Shown piece by piece: positions 15,871 through 25,467 of a stretch of DNA of 64,000 bases (within the stretch, counting starts at the first letter, position 1; each line of letters begins with the position of its first letter). The notes beneath the pieces were generated by a model, which did no database searches, was not told where the DNA came from, and saw nothing but the letters and a program-made list of their open reading frames with translations. Made by a program: the position numbers and the translations under genes. Location of the stretch: the NCBI GenBank assembly GCA_023150935.1, contig JAKLJW010000013.1:1-64000 (forward strand), in the 5' to 3' direction. The stretch is from Candidatus Binatia bacterium (lineage in GTDB: Bacteria > Desulfobacterota > Binatia > HRBIN30).

Positions 15871-16024
15871 TCTGAACCTCAAGCGTCAGCGCCGAGTACG
15901 CTGCGACTCCGGCGGGTCGATGCCGCATCCTGGGGGCCGCGGACATCGTCGCGCCCTGCACGGATCGGCACCAATTCGTAAGTCAGCGCGAGCTACCGCC
16001 CGCAACCCAATGCCCGCAACTTCC

Positions 16025-16187
16025 CGTTCGCCCCGGGTAGGAGTTCTTCCCCCGGGCTCCGTATCGAGGGGCGCGCCCCTGCCGAGCCTGTCCCTCGATA
16101 CGCCGCCTGAGAAGACGGCTGCTACTCGGGACGAACGGCGGGGCACAGTCGCTCCATGGCCTGAGGATTTCTTCGCGCCGTGCGCGC
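16025..16187. repeat. dispersed palindromic repeat, copy A (163 bp)
   Basis: Almost identical (about 7 mismatches by eye over 163 bp) to 56608-56770 in the same orientation. Internally palindromic: outer arms CGTTCGCCCCGGGTAG and CTACTCGGGACGAACG, inner perfect 10-bp arms GTATCGAGGG and CCCTCGATAC. No ORF inside is credible. Between the SMP-30 start and the CTERM-like protein gene, the 478-bp gap holds this, the hexamer array and nothing else recognised. Confidence 0.8.
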
Positions 16188-16205
16188 AAACCCGGAATTC
16201 GTAAG

Positions 16206-17297
16206 TCAGGAGGTGCGCGCACGCAGGGTGCGCCGACCGGCGAACAGTGCACCGCCCGCGGCGAGGGCTGCGCCGAGGGCAATGAACGCCAGCGCCGACA
16301 TGGTCGGCACCGGGCTGGTCACCGGTTGCGGCAGCGTCAGAAACAACGAGGCCGACACCGTCGCCGTCGCTCCCGGCGCGATCAGAATCGCCGAGTCCAA
16401 ATTGTGCCCGAAGTAATAGAGGACGTCAGAATCGTTGGAGCCCAGCCCGACATCGGCAATGTTACGGTTCGGGTCGATCGTATAGTCGAACGCCGTGTCG
16501 TCGGAGAGCGGCCAGTCAGCGAACTTCAGCAGAGCGGGCTGCGTCGGTGGCGGGTATACCGTCGGCGGGCCGGTCACCGTGCCGAACACGTCGAACGTCG
16601 GCGGGTTCGGGTTCACGTCGTTGTCCTGCACCCGGTACGACTCGAAAGCGGGAAAGAAGTACTCGGTCTCGTCGACAAGTACCGGACCGAAGGGACTGCG
16701 CTGCATGAACGTCGGGCCGTCGTCATCGCCGATCTGGAAGTCCCACAGATAGCGGATACCGATCGCTACGGCCCCGTCCCCGGTGTTGGTCACGGACGTC
16801 GTGACCTCAACCGTCGAGTCCAGAAAAGCGAGGCCGTTGACGTTTACGTCCTGCACGATGGTCAGCGCGTCGGGAGTGGTCGGCGGGCCCGGGAGAGTGT
16901 AGGTGGCGCGGAAGCCGGTCGACCCGATGGGAGCGACCGCTCCGTACGGGGATAACAAAACGATCGGATTCGAAGACGACGTACCGCCGGTCTGTGGGTA
17001 GTCGGTGTTCGACGTGAAAGAACGCACGGTATTGAAAGTCGTTCCGGGAAAGCCATTGCCGTAGAGCACGTTCAGACCGGCCCCGGCCGGATGGTCCGGC
17101 CCGGTCGTGGCAGTGTAGAGCCCCAGGCCGCCGGACCCTGCATTGTCTTCGACGAACACCCGGTAGAAGGTGTTACCGGCCTCCTGCACCGACGCGGTTT
17201 GCAACCGCGCCTCCCCCTTACCGGTCGCGCGGATCGCCCCGGGCAATACCAGCGACACCGCCACCACCATCGTCAACCACCGAACCGCACCGGTCAT
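16206..17297 (-). CDS. exported protein with IPTL-like C-terminal sorting/anchor segment
   Basis: 363 aa. ATG 17297, with a GGGAGGG site, gives a signal peptide ('WLTMVVAVSLVLPGAIRA'). The body is rich in Gly, Thr, Asn and Pro and has no recognised catalytic motif; 'VTTSVTNTGDGAVAIGIRYL' and a 'FGHNL...LIAPGATATVSASLFL' ending resemble beta-sandwich secreted proteins. The last 35 residues ('PVPTMSALAFIALGAAL' plus an arginine-rich tail) have the motif-helix-basic order of IPTL-CTERM/exosortase-type sorting signals. Predicted surface or secreted protein of unknown function. In-frame starts farther upstream (to 17474) are rejected because they precede the signal peptide with Arg-rich sequence. 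Confidence 0.75.
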   Translation of the reverse strand: MTGAVRWLTMVVAVSLVLPGAIRATGKGEARLQTASVQEAGNTFYRVFVEDNAGSGGLGLYTATTGPDHPAGAGLNVLYGNGFPGTTFNTVRSFTSNTDYPQTGGTSSSNPIVLLSPYGAVAPIGSTGFRATYTLPGPPTTPDALTIVQDVNVNGLAFLDSTVEVTTSVTNTGDGAVAIGIRYLWDFQIGDDDGPTFMQRSPFGPVLVDETEYFFPAFESYRVQDNDVNPNPPTFDVFGTVTGPPTVYPPPTQPALLKFADWPLSDDTAFDYTIDPNRNIADVGLGSNDSDVLYYFGHNLDSAILIAPGATATVSASLFLTLPQPVTSPVPTMSALAFIALGAALAAGGALFAGRRTLRARTS

Positions 17298-17406
17298 ACG
17301 ACACCCTCCCATCGATGCAAAGGTCAAAAACAGCGACGCCCAGCCATTACCATAACCGGGTCGCGCGGTCACCAGACGAAACCGGCGTCTCGCCCGCGCC
17401 CCTACC

Positions 17407-17847
17407 TTACTGACCGGACGCCGCCGGCAGCGGCTCGAAGCCCGTAGCACCCCCGAAACGCGGAAGCCCGTCATCGACGCGTACCCAGTCGGCGCGATCG
17501 TCGAAGAAGACGTGCATCTCGGGCTCGCGATCCATCCGCCCCTGCAAGTTAGCGAGCACGACGTCGACCCGATGCGGATACTCCATCGACGTGAAGAAGA
17601 GACTGCTGCCGCACACGCCGCAGAAGCTGCGGGTCCCGTGCGTCGACGAGTGGTACTGCACTAACCGGTCGCCACCCGCGCCGAGCGCAAACTGCTCCTT
17701 GAACACACCGACCCAGGTCACGTAGCCGGCCCCGTGCGCGCGGCGGCACAGGGTGCAATGGCAGTGCGCGCAGAACAGCGTCGGGGGCGTGACCGTGAAA
17801 CGCACGGCACCGCACAAGCAAGCACCGGGCACCGGAAGTTCGGCCAT
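17407..17847 (-). CDS. GFA (CENP-V/GFA) family zinc protein
   Basis: 146 aa with three cysteine motifs of the glutathione-dependent formaldehyde-activating family: 'GACLCGAVRFTV', 'CAHCHCTLCRRAHG' and 'RSFCGVCGSSLFF', binding two zinc ions in a mostly beta fold. Many members are annotated as formaldehyde-activating enzymes, but most have no proven activity, and no partner formaldehyde dehydrogenase is nearby. The ATG has a GAGGTG site. Single gene between two leftward genes for exported proteins. Confidence 0.9.
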   Translation of the reverse strand: MAELPVPGACLCGAVRFTVTPPTLFCAHCHCTLCRRAHGAGYVTWVGVFKEQFALGAGGDRLVQYHSSTHGTRSFCGVCGSSLFFTSMEYPHRVDVVLANLQGRMDREPEMHVFFDDRADWVRVDDGLPRFGGATGFEPLPAASGQ

Positions 17848-17899
17848 CGCTACACCTCATTCTCTCGGTCAGGATTCAACCGCTCGCATCCTCGCCGCT

Positions 17900-18589
17900 T
17901 CAATACCACACCGCGGCAACGCCCGTACGTTCGGCCCTGGTCCCGGTCGCGGGCACGAAGAACACCTGCCACAGCGGCGCCTGGCGATCGATGTCGCCAA
18001 TGACCGCCGTCTCGCCGTCGCACCAGTAGTTGACGCGCAGGCCGGCGCTGACGCTGGTCGCACCGCTGAGCAACTGGCAGCGCGCGCCGTTGGCGAGCTC
18101 GATCGCCCACGGCAGCGCCCCGGTGAGGTTGGCCGGGTTGGCCTCGCCGCGCGGCGGCGCGTGGGTGGGCGTCAACAGCAGTGCGTGCTCGCTCCACGGC
18201 GTATCGACGCAAAGGAGCACCGTCCGCTCGTCCTGCGTGCCTTCGAAACACGGATCGTAGATGCGGTCCCCGCTGTTGCAGCGCCACGCATCCGGCCGCC
18301 CGGCGGTCGACAGCGAGCCGGCGAAACAGCGGCCGGGCGCCCTTTCCGAAACGGCGACCCCTTCACGCAGCCCGTTGACGTGAAACGGCAGAAAGATCGC
18401 CACCCGCGTCGCCGCCTCCGGCGCCCGCTCCGGCCGAGCCTCCGGCGGCGGCGGCGCCACAGCAGGCACCGATGGCACCGCGGCGGGAACCGTCGGCGTA
18501 GCCGGCCCCGGCTCCTGCCCGAGCGCAAGGCCGGCGACTACCGTCACCCCCGCGACGATCCGTGGCAATGCAGCGACAATCCGTTTCAT
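17900..18589 (-). CDS. exported hypothetical protein
   Basis: 229 aa; not recognised. ATG 18589, behind GGGAGGT, opens 'MKRIVAALPRIVAGVTVVAG', a signal peptide that probably ends near 'LALG'. Residues about 30-62 are a Pro/Ala/Val linker. The mature part contains six or so cysteines ('GRCFAGSL', 'WRCNSGD', 'DPCFEGT', 'LLCVDTP', 'ARCQLLSG', 'NYWCDGE') that could form disulfides, consistent with a periplasmic or extracellular domain. No enzyme motif. Longer in-frame starts lie upstream of the signal peptide and are rejected. Divergent from the crotonase fusion gene. Confidence 0.65.
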   Translation of the reverse strand: MKRIVAALPRIVAGVTVVAGLALGQEPGPATPTVPAAVPSVPAVAPPPPEARPERAPEAATRVAIFLPFHVNGLREGVAVSERAPGRCFAGSLSTAGRPDAWRCNSGDRIYDPCFEGTQDERTVLLCVDTPWSEHALLLTPTHAPPRGEANPANLTGALPWAIELANGARCQLLSGATSVSAGLRVNYWCDGETAVIGDIDRQAPLWQVFFVPATGTRAERTGVAAVWY

Positions 18590-18701
18590 CCTGACCTCCC
18601 ACCGCGTCATATCCACGCTCCTCCGGGCGCCCGACTTGGTTCGCCGCGCCCGCTGGAGCATGATGCAGAGACGAGCCCGCCGGCGCCAGAGAGGAGCACA
18701 T

Positions 18702-19826
18702 ATGAAGTCCAAGGAATCGACACCCCGGGTGGTTCACGGTCGAGTCACCTTCGCCGCCTCGGGTCAACCGGTATCCGATGTGCGCGTATCGGCAATGGAC
18801 GCCGACCTCTTCTTCGACGACCCCCTGGGCGGGGCGACGACCGATGCCGATGGTCACTACCGCATCGAATACACCACGGCACAGTTCCGCATGGTCTTCG
18901 AAAAAGCTCCCGATGTCTACGTAATCGTGCGCGACGCCGATGGTCGCCTGCTCGCCAACACGATGCAACACCCGGTGCGCAATGCCGCCGCGGACCTGCG
19001 ACTCGACGTTACGGTCTGCGAGGCTGGCGACGACCGTGGCAGTGTCACGCCGGGCGACCGCGGCGCGGTGCGCATAGAACGGGACGGCCCCGTATTCACG
19101 GTGGTGTTGTCGCGTCCCGAACGGCGCAACGCGGTCGACCGTGACACGGCGCAGGCCCTGGCCGATGCGTTTCGCGAGTTCGACGCGGACCGCAACGCGC
19201 TGGTGGCAGTGCTTTTCGGTGCCGGCGGTACATTCTGTGCCGGAGCGGACCTCAAGGCCGTGGCCGAAGGCCGCGGCAATGTCGTTCGGGAGGACGGCGA
19301 CGGCCCGATGGGTCCAACAAGGATGCGTCTGAGCAAACCCGTCATCGCGGCCGTTGCCGGCTACGCCGTGGCGGGCGGATTGGAACTCGCCGTTTGGTGC
19401 GACCTGCGCGTGGTGGAGCGGAGTGCACAGTTCGGGGTGTTCTGCCGCCGCTGGGGGGTGCCGCTTATCGACGGCGGCACGGTGCGGCTGCCGCGGATCG
19501 TCGGTATGGGCAGAGCCCTCGATATGATCCTTACCGGACGGCCCGTGGGCGCCGAAGAAGCGCTGCGGATCGGCCTTGCGGACCGCATCGTCGACGACGG
19601 CCAGGCCCGCATCGCCGCCGAGGCTTTGGCCCGCGAGGTCGCCGCCTTCCCCCAGCGTTGCATGCGCGCCGACCGGCTGTCGGCGTACGAACAGGCAGGC
19701 TTTACCGTCGACGAGGCTCTGCAAAACGAACTGCGCCGTGGCGTGCCGGTGCTGGCCAGCGGGGAATCGCAGGCCGGCGCAACGCGCTTCGCCGGCGGCG
19801 CCGGCCGGCACGGGAGTTTCGAATGA
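18702..19826 (+). CDS. transthyretin-like / enoyl-CoA hydratase fusion protein
   Basis: 374 aa with two parts. Residues about 9-106 form a transthyretin-like (5-hydroxyisourate-hydrolase/carboxypeptidase-regulatory style) beta domain: 'VHGRVTFAASGQPVSDVRVS', 'GATTDADGHYRIEY', 'DVYVIVRDADGRLL'. Residues about 121-374 are a complete crotonase: 'VVLSRPERRNAVDRD', oxyanion loop 'GGTFCAGADLKAV', 'GYAVAGGLELAVWCDLRV' with Glu228 at the first catalytic position. The second catalytic Glu of hydratases (in 'PEI') is replaced ('FCRRWGVP'), so true hydration is doubtful; another crotonase reaction is possible. No signal peptide, so cytoplasmic. ATG 18702 has an AGAGGAG site. Stop overlaps the next start (ATGA). 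Confidence 0.8.
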   Translation: MKSKESTPRVVHGRVTFAASGQPVSDVRVSAMDADLFFDDPLGGATTDADGHYRIEYTTAQFRMVFEKAPDVYVIVRDADGRLLANTMQHPVRNAAADLRLDVTVCEAGDDRGSVTPGDRGAVRIERDGPVFTVVLSRPERRNAVDRDTAQALADAFREFDADRNALVAVLFGAGGTFCAGADLKAVAEGRGNVVREDGDGPMGPTRMRLSKPVIAAVAGYAVAGGLELAVWCDLRVVERSAQFGVFCRRWGVPLIDGGTVRLPRIVGMGRALDMILTGRPVGAEEALRIGLADRIVDDGQARIAAEALAREVAAFPQRCMRADRLSAYEQAGFTVDEALQNELRRGVPVLASGESQAGATRFAGGAGRHGSFE

Positions 19827-20593
19827 GGCGGCCGGTAACAACGGGATCGAGACTGCGGGCCGGCGAGCGCTGCCCGGCGATCCTGTTGGCGGCGTGTCTA
19901 ATCCTGCGGGCGGCGCACCCCGCGTTTGCGGGTCCCGCAACGCCGACTTCGGGGCACCACCATCGTGACCACGCCACCGTGCGGCACTCGTTCGACGACG
20001 TGCGGCACTGGCAGTCGGTCTTCGACGATCCCGCCCGCGACGCATGGCAGAAGCCCGGCGAGCTGGTCGGCGCCCTGCAAATACGTCCGGGGATGACCGT
20101 CGCCGACATTGGCGCCGGCACCGGGTATTTCAGCCGTTATCTCGCTACCGCCGTCGGTGACGCCGGCACGGTGTTCGCCGTCGACCCCGAGCCGAGGCTG
20201 GTCGCGCACCTGCGAGAACGAGCCGAACAGGAGGGGACCGGTCAGGTCATCCCGGTGCTCGGCTCGCCGGACAATCCCCGGCTACCTGCCGGTGCGGTGG
20301 ACCTGGTGCTGATCGTCAACACCCTGCACCACATCGACGGGCGTACCGACTATTTCCGGCGGCTGCAACGTGCGCTCAAACCGGGAGGGCGCATCGCCGT
20401 CGTCGACTTCAAGAAAGAGCCGCTGCCGGTCGGTCCACCCCCGGAACACAAGCTCGCTCCCGAACAGGCGATCGACGAATTCAGCCGGGCCGGCTATCAG
20501 CTCGTCGATCGCCCCGAACTATTACCGTACCAGTACGTTCTGGTGTTCGCCCCAACCGGATCGGCACTTCCGCCCCCGACGGCGGGAAGATAA
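19823..20593 (+). CDS. exported class I SAM-dependent methyltransferase
   Basis: 256 aa. The start at 19823 overlaps the preceding stop (ATGA). An N-terminal signal-like segment ('ILLAACLILRAAHPAFAG') precedes a His-rich linker ('SGHHHRDHATVRH'). The methyltransferase fold follows: motif I 'VADIGAGTGYFSRYLA', acidic 'VFAVDPEP', 'LVLIVNTLHHI', 'LKPGGRIAVVDFKKEPLP'. Substrate unknown. A SAM enzyme with an export signal is odd because SAM is cytoplasmic; the segment may instead be a membrane anchor. Similar exported methyltransferases of the UbiE-like group exist in environmental genomes. Coupled to the transthyretin/crotonase fusion. Confidence 0.8.
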   Translation: MRRPVTTGSRLRAGERCPAILLAACLILRAAHPAFAGPATPTSGHHHRDHATVRHSFDDVRHWQSVFDDPARDAWQKPGELVGALQIRPGMTVADIGAGTGYFSRYLATAVGDAGTVFAVDPEPRLVAHLRERAEQEGTGQVIPVLGSPDNPRLPAGAVDLVLIVNTLHHIDGRTDYFRRLQRALKPGGRIAVVDFKKEPLPVGPPPEHKLAPEQAIDEFSRAGYQLVDRPELLPYQYVLVFAPTGSALPPPTAGR

Positions 20594-20693
20594 GGACCCG
20601 CGGGGCCACCGCGCGAACTCGTGCCGGCAACCGGCGCGCCGAGCGCGCGCTCGTAGGCCCCGCATGTAGGTTGGGACCGCCGGAACGCGCCGG

Positions 20694-21542
20694 CTACGAC
20701 TTGTGCGCGGCGATCTGCACGCTCACGACGAGCCGGGCCGCCTCGAGCAGATCCGGGACCGGCACGCTCCGGATCAGATCGCCAATGAACTCCGAGGCCA
20801 TCGGATCGGAACAGCCCGCGGCCGCGCCTTCCGGAGAGGTCACTCCGAGCATGGCCGCGGCATTCTTCTCGCCGGCAAACTCGACGCGATCGAAGCCGGC
20901 GGCGTGCAGCATGCGCACGTAATCGTCCTTGAGGCTGACGCCGGCCACGCAGCCGACGTAAGCCGCCAGACTCGCGCGCACCGACTCCGGCAGCTCGCCG
21001 AGCGCGACCAGGTCCGAAATCGTCAACCGGCCGCCGGGACGAAGGACCCGAAAGGCTTCGGCGAACACCTTCGATTTCTCGGGCGATAGGTTGATTACGC
21101 AGTTCGAAATAATGATATCGACCGTGTCGTTCTCCACGGGCAGCGCCTCGATCGTACCCTGGCGGAACTCCACGTTGGCGGCACCCACGGTTGCGGCGTT
21201 ACGCCGCGCTTTCTCGATCATCGCCGGCGTCATGTCGACACCGATCACGCGGCCCGACGGCCCCACCGCGCGCGCGGCCAGTAAGGCGTCGAACCCGGCA
21301 CCCGAGCCGAGGTCGAGCACGACATCGCCGGGCCTGAGCGACGCCAACGCCACCGGGTTGCCGCACCCGAGGCCGAGGTTCGCGCCCTCCGGTACCGCGT
21401 TGAGGTCTGCCGTGTCGTAGCCGATCGAGCGCGCCAACCGCTCGGCCGCCGCGGGGGGACTTTGCCCTTCAGCGACTCCCGCGTATCGCTTCCGCACCGC
21501 CTCGCGCAGGGCTTCTCCGCCAGTTGCTTCAGTCGTGGTCAT
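20694..21542 (-). CDS. arsM: arsenite S-adenosylmethionine methyltransferase ArsM
   Basis: 282 aa. Converts As(III) to methylated arsenicals using SAM. SAM motif '[18 protein letters not shown]' and the three cysteines that bind arsenic: Cys60 ('[10 protein letters not shown]'), Cys148 ('[10 protein letters not shown]') and Cys198 ('[10 protein letters not shown]'). The ending '[10 protein letters not shown]' also fits the family. ATG 21542 has an AGAGGAG site. It follows arsR by 113 bp on the same strand and is presumably controlled by it, forming a minimal arsenic response unit; no arsB/acr3 efflux or arsC gene is in the window. Confidence 0.93.
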   Translation of the reverse strand: MTTTEATGGEALREAVRKRYAGVAEGQSPPAAAERLARSIGYDTADLNAVPEGANLGLGCGNPVALASLRPGDVVLDLGSGAGFDALLAARAVGPSGRVIGVDMTPAMIEKARRNAATVGAANVEFRQGTIEALPVENDTVDIIISNCVINLSPEKSKVFAEAFRVLRPGGRLTISDLVALGELPESVRASLAAYVGCVAGVSLKDDYVRMLHAAGFDRVEFAGEKNAAAMLGVTSPEGAAAGCSDPMASEFIGDLIRSVPVPDLLEAARLVVSVQIAAHKS

Positions 21543-21655
21543 GTCGATCTCCTCTCTGTAGTAATCGCTCCTGGTTGGATACGGATTGCTCACCGTCCAT
21601 TGCCGTTCGCCGACTCCCCACCGCCACCCCCCGTTCGTAACCGGCGCGCGATCCC

Positions 21656-21964
21656 TCACTCGCCCTTCACCGCCGCCGGCCGCAGCAAGCCACGGCAGCA
21701 CTCGAATTTCGCAAAGAACAGCCCGCAGCACTTGCGCAGGGCGGCCGCATCGATGCGGTAGAACACTTCCTTGCCACGCTTCTCGCTGGCGACCAGACCG
21801 GCATCGCGAAGGATGCGCAGGTGATGCGACACCGACGGTTGCGCCATGTCGAATTCGCGCACCACGTCGCTCACGCAGAGCTCGCCGGCCCCTTCCAGCA
21901 GTCCCAGGATCTTCTGCCGCGCCGGATCCCCGAGAGCGCGGAACACGCGCACCGCCTCGTCCAT
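21656..21964 (-). CDS. arsR: ArsR/SmtB-family metalloregulator
   Basis: 102 aa winged-helix repressor, start taken at ATG 21964 ('[20 protein letters not shown]'), which lies at or just after the predicted transcription start; ATGs at 21970 and 21976 fall inside the operator. Helix-turn-helix '[20 protein letters not shown]'. The classical ELCVCD arsenic site is reduced to 'ELCVSD' (Cys30), while the C-terminal half has two cysteine pairs ('LRKCCGLF', 'FECCRGLL'; Cys79-80 and Cys89-90), so metalloid sensing probably uses a C-terminal site as in some other ArsR proteins. Upstream of arsM on the same strand. Confidence 0.9.
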   Translation of the reverse strand: MDEAVRVFRALGDPARQKILGLLEGAGELCVSDVVREFDMAQPSVSHHLRILRDAGLVASEKRGKEVFYRIDAAALRKCCGLFFAKFECCRGLLRPAAVKGE

Positions 21965-21965
21965 A

Positions 21966-22001
21966 CGCATCCACATATATCGATGCGTCTCCGCTTGTCA
22001 A
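21966..22001 (-). promoter_or_regulatory. arsR promoter with overlapping operator
   Basis: On the minus strand, TTGACA (22001-21996) and TATATG (21979-21974) are 16 bp apart. The -10 box sits inside an inverted repeat CGCATC-N10-GATGCG (21966-21987). The ATG at 21964 begins only about 9 bp after the -10 box, suggesting a leaderless or nearly leaderless mRNA. A repressor bound to this palindrome would block RNA polymerase. Confidence 0.65.
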
Positions 22002-22043
22002 GCTCCCGTTGCGCCGACCTGGAAAGCTGGCTTGGATGCCGGC

Positions 22044-23042
22044 ATGCCGAGACTCCTCGCCAACCCTGCCTTCGTCCACGACTACGGCCACCGCCTTGCG
22101 GCCGTTTGCGCCGCTCACGGTCTCGATCTCGACCCGCTCAGCCTGCCTCCCGACCCGGAAGCAACGCTCGACGACGACACCCTGGCGACAATCGACGTGG
22201 CCTGCTGCACGGACGATTTCGTCGAGAACTCCCCCGCCACCCGTCGCTTCCTCGGTTGCGCCCTGCGGGCCCCGAACCTGCGCTGGATGCACCTTCCCAA
22301 CGCCGGTGTCGACCACCCCGTGTTCGGCTGGTTCCTCGATCGAGGCGTTCGTCTCACCACCTCGTCGGGCGCTAACGCCGAACCTATCGCGCACACGGCA
22401 ATCGCAGCCCTGTTGATGCTCGCCCGCGGGTTCCCGCACTGGCTTGGCGCCCAGCGCCGACACGCCTGGGCGCCGCACCCGGAGGCTAACCCGCCCCGCG
22501 ATCTCCGCGGGCAGACTCTCGTCATCGTCGGCCTCGGCGCCATCGGCAATCGCGCTGCCCGCATCGCCCGCGCGCTCGGACTGCACGTCGTCGGTGTCCG
22601 CCGCCACCCCCGTACCGAGCACGATGCGGTCGACGAACTCCTCCCCCCGAACGCCCTGCCCGACCTGCTGCCACGCGCCGACTGGCTGCTGCTCACCTGT
22701 CCACTGACCGATGCCACCCGCGGCATCATCGACCGCGCCGCGCTCGCGCGCCTGCCCGCACACGCATGCGTGCTCAACGTCGCTCGCGGACCCGTGATCG
22801 ACCAGCCGGCTCTGATCGCCGCGCTGCAAGCAGGTCGTCTCGGAGGGGCCTATCTGGACGTTTTCGAGACCGAACCGCTGCCCGCCGACTCCCCGTTGTG
22901 GGCAATGCCGAACGTTATTGTCACCCCGCACGATTCCTCGGTGTCCTCCGGCAACCGCGCTCGGGTCAGCGAGTTGTTCCTCGATAACCTCTCCCGCTGG
23001 GCGCGAAACGAACCGCTCGTCAACCAGGTGGGCGAACGGTAA
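22044..23042 (+). CDS. D-2-hydroxyacid dehydrogenase family protein
   Basis: 332 aa, NAD(P)-dependent oxidoreductase of the D-isomer-specific 2-hydroxyacid dehydrogenase family. Rossmann motif '[18 protein letters not shown]', then '[15 protein letters not shown]', the catalytic Arg in '[11 protein letters not shown]', Glu in '[10 protein letters not shown]', and His in '[10 protein letters not shown]'. The second half of the active site is therefore complete. N-terminal catalytic domain includes '[16 protein letters not shown]' and '[17 protein letters not shown]'. Substrate unknown (glyoxylate/hydroxypyruvate-type reduction is common in the group). Divergent from arsR with start sites only 80 bp apart, so they may share regulation. 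Confidence 0.88.
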   Translation: MPRLLANPAFVHDYGHRLAAVCAAHGLDLDPLSLPPDPEATLDDDTLATIDVACCTDDFVENSPATRRFLGCALRAPNLRWMHLPNAGVDHPVFGWFLDRGVRLTTSSGANAEPIAHTAIAALLMLARGFPHWLGAQRRHAWAPHPEANPPRDLRGQTLVIVGLGAIGNRAARIARALGLHVVGVRRHPRTEHDAVDELLPPNALPDLLPRADWLLLTCPLTDATRGIIDRAALARLPAHACVLNVARGPVIDQPALIAALQAGRLGGAYLDVFETEPLPADSPLWAMPNVIVTPHDSSVSSGNRARVSELFLDNLSRWARNEPLVNQVGER

Positions 23043-23222
23043 GGACGCGGGCGATGTGAAGCTGCCAGTGCGACACAGCGGGAGAATCTCCTTCCCTCTC
23101 AACCGGTGTCCGTGCATCTCCATTGACCTCCATCACTCTCCCCATTCCCGTCCCTGCCCCACCGACGCCACCGGGCTGTCACTTGCTCGGACCCGCGGCG
23201 TGCGTCATGTTCCGGGGTAGCG

Positions 23223-23896
<674 letters not shown>

Positions 23897-23900
<4 letters not shown>

Positions 23901-25330
23901 CCGTGTGGCCGCATTCGCTGCGGGCCCGTCTGGTCCTGTGGTACTCGGGAATCCTCACCGCCACCCTGGCCGTCCTCGGCGCGCTTGCCCTCGTGCTGTT
24001 GGATCGTACCCTGCGGTCGACCGTCGACGCCTCCCTGCAAGCGATGGCCGACACCATCGAACGGTCGGCCGGCAGCCCGTCGCCGTTCGGACCCGATCTC
24101 GACCGTTCGCTGGAAACGCTGCTCGGCCCCGCCCTGGCCGACCGTTTCTTCCGTCTTCTCGACCCGCTAGGGCGCCCCGACCCGCGCCTGGAGCCGCGCG
24201 GGCGTGTCCAGCTTCCGCTCACCATCGAGGCGTTGCGTAATGCCGAACGCGCGCGGCCAACGTACGAAACCCTGGCCTTGCTCGGCCCAGGAAGCGGACC
24301 GGTGCGGCTGCTCACCCAGCCGGTGGTGGAGCGCGGTCGCGTAGTCCGCGTCGTCCAGGTGGCGTTGCCCCTGGCGGCTACGGAGTTGGCGCGTTCCCGA
24401 TTTCTGCTGATCCTGCTCGGACTCGCGCCCATCGCGCTGGTGGCGGCAGCACTCGGCGGCTGGTTTCTGGCGCGGCGAGCGCTGGCCCCGGTCGACGCGA
24501 TGGTCGATGCGGCGCGGCGAATCGAGGCCGACGATCTTTCCCGGCGCCTGACCGCACCGCCAACCGACGACGAGCTAGGGCGGCTCGGCGCGGTGTTGAA
24601 CGAAATGCTGGCTCGCCTGGAACGCTCTTTCCGCACGGTCCGGCAGTTCAGCGCCGATGCCGCGCACGAACTGCGCACTCCGCTCACCGTGCTCAAGGGC
24701 GAGCTCGAGGTTGGCTTACGAACCGTGGCGGGACAGGCTCCGAGTTCGCCGTCACGGCCGCGGGACGAAGAGTATCGTCGCGTGCTCGGCAGTTGTCTGG
24801 AAGAAGTCGACCGCCTCACCGGACTCGTCGACGATATGCTCCTGTTGGCGCGCGCCGACAGCGGCGCGATCGCCCTGCCGCGAGAGGCCGTCGACCTGAG
24901 CGCGTTGGTCGCCGACGCCGAACCGGGTTTGCGCGCGCTCGCGGCGGCCGCCGGTCTGACCCTGACCACGACGGCCCCGGCACCCGTGCTGGTCAGTGGC
25001 TACGCGCCCCTTCTGTTTCGCGTCGTCTTCAACCTCGGCGACAACGCCATCAAGTATACGCCGGCGGGCGGCCACGTGATTGTCGGCACCGAGGCCGATC
25101 CCGCAGGGGCGGTCATCTTCGTCGCCGATACAGGCCCGGGCATTGCGCCCGACCGGCAAGCGCACGTCTTCGACCGCTTCTACCGCGGCGATCCCGCCCA
25201 CAGCCGCGGCGGCAGCGGCCTCGGCCTCGCCGTCGTCCAGGCCATCGTCGTTGCCCATGGCGGTAACGTCACGGTCGACTGCGCCCCGGAACGCGGCACG
25301 ACCTTCAGGGTTTTGCTGCCGCCGGCGTAA
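23897..25330 (+). CDS. sensor histidine kinase (OmpR-type partner)
   Basis: 477 aa. First membrane helix about residues 13-36, periplasmic loop of about 130 residues, second helix ('FLLILLGLAPIALVAAALGG'), HAMP ('LAPVDAMVDAARRIEADDLS'), HisKA with phospho-His in 'FSADAAHELRTPLTVLKGEL', and HATPase_c with N box 'NLGDNAIKYTP', 'VADTGPGIAPD' and 'GSGLGLAVVQAIV'. Architecture and length match CusS/heavy-metal-type kinases, though the ligand is unknown. GTG start overlapping the response regulator stop. Confidence 0.93.
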
Positions 25331-25467
25331 GAGCGGTCGCTCGGGTGCGAGCGGCCCGGTCGCTGCGCTCCGGTCGCGTATGAGAGCTTTCTAATCCCGA
25401 TCTCACGGCCGCTTCATCTTGTGGCGCTAGGCTGCCCTGCAAATACGTCCACCCGGAGGAGGATGGC

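Noticed and set aside
16025..16187. Structured ncRNA or riboswitch instead of a repeat element
   Set aside because: The nested palindrome could fold, but its second copy lies in an unrelated context and neither sits as a leader of similar genes, so a mobile repeat is the simpler reading.
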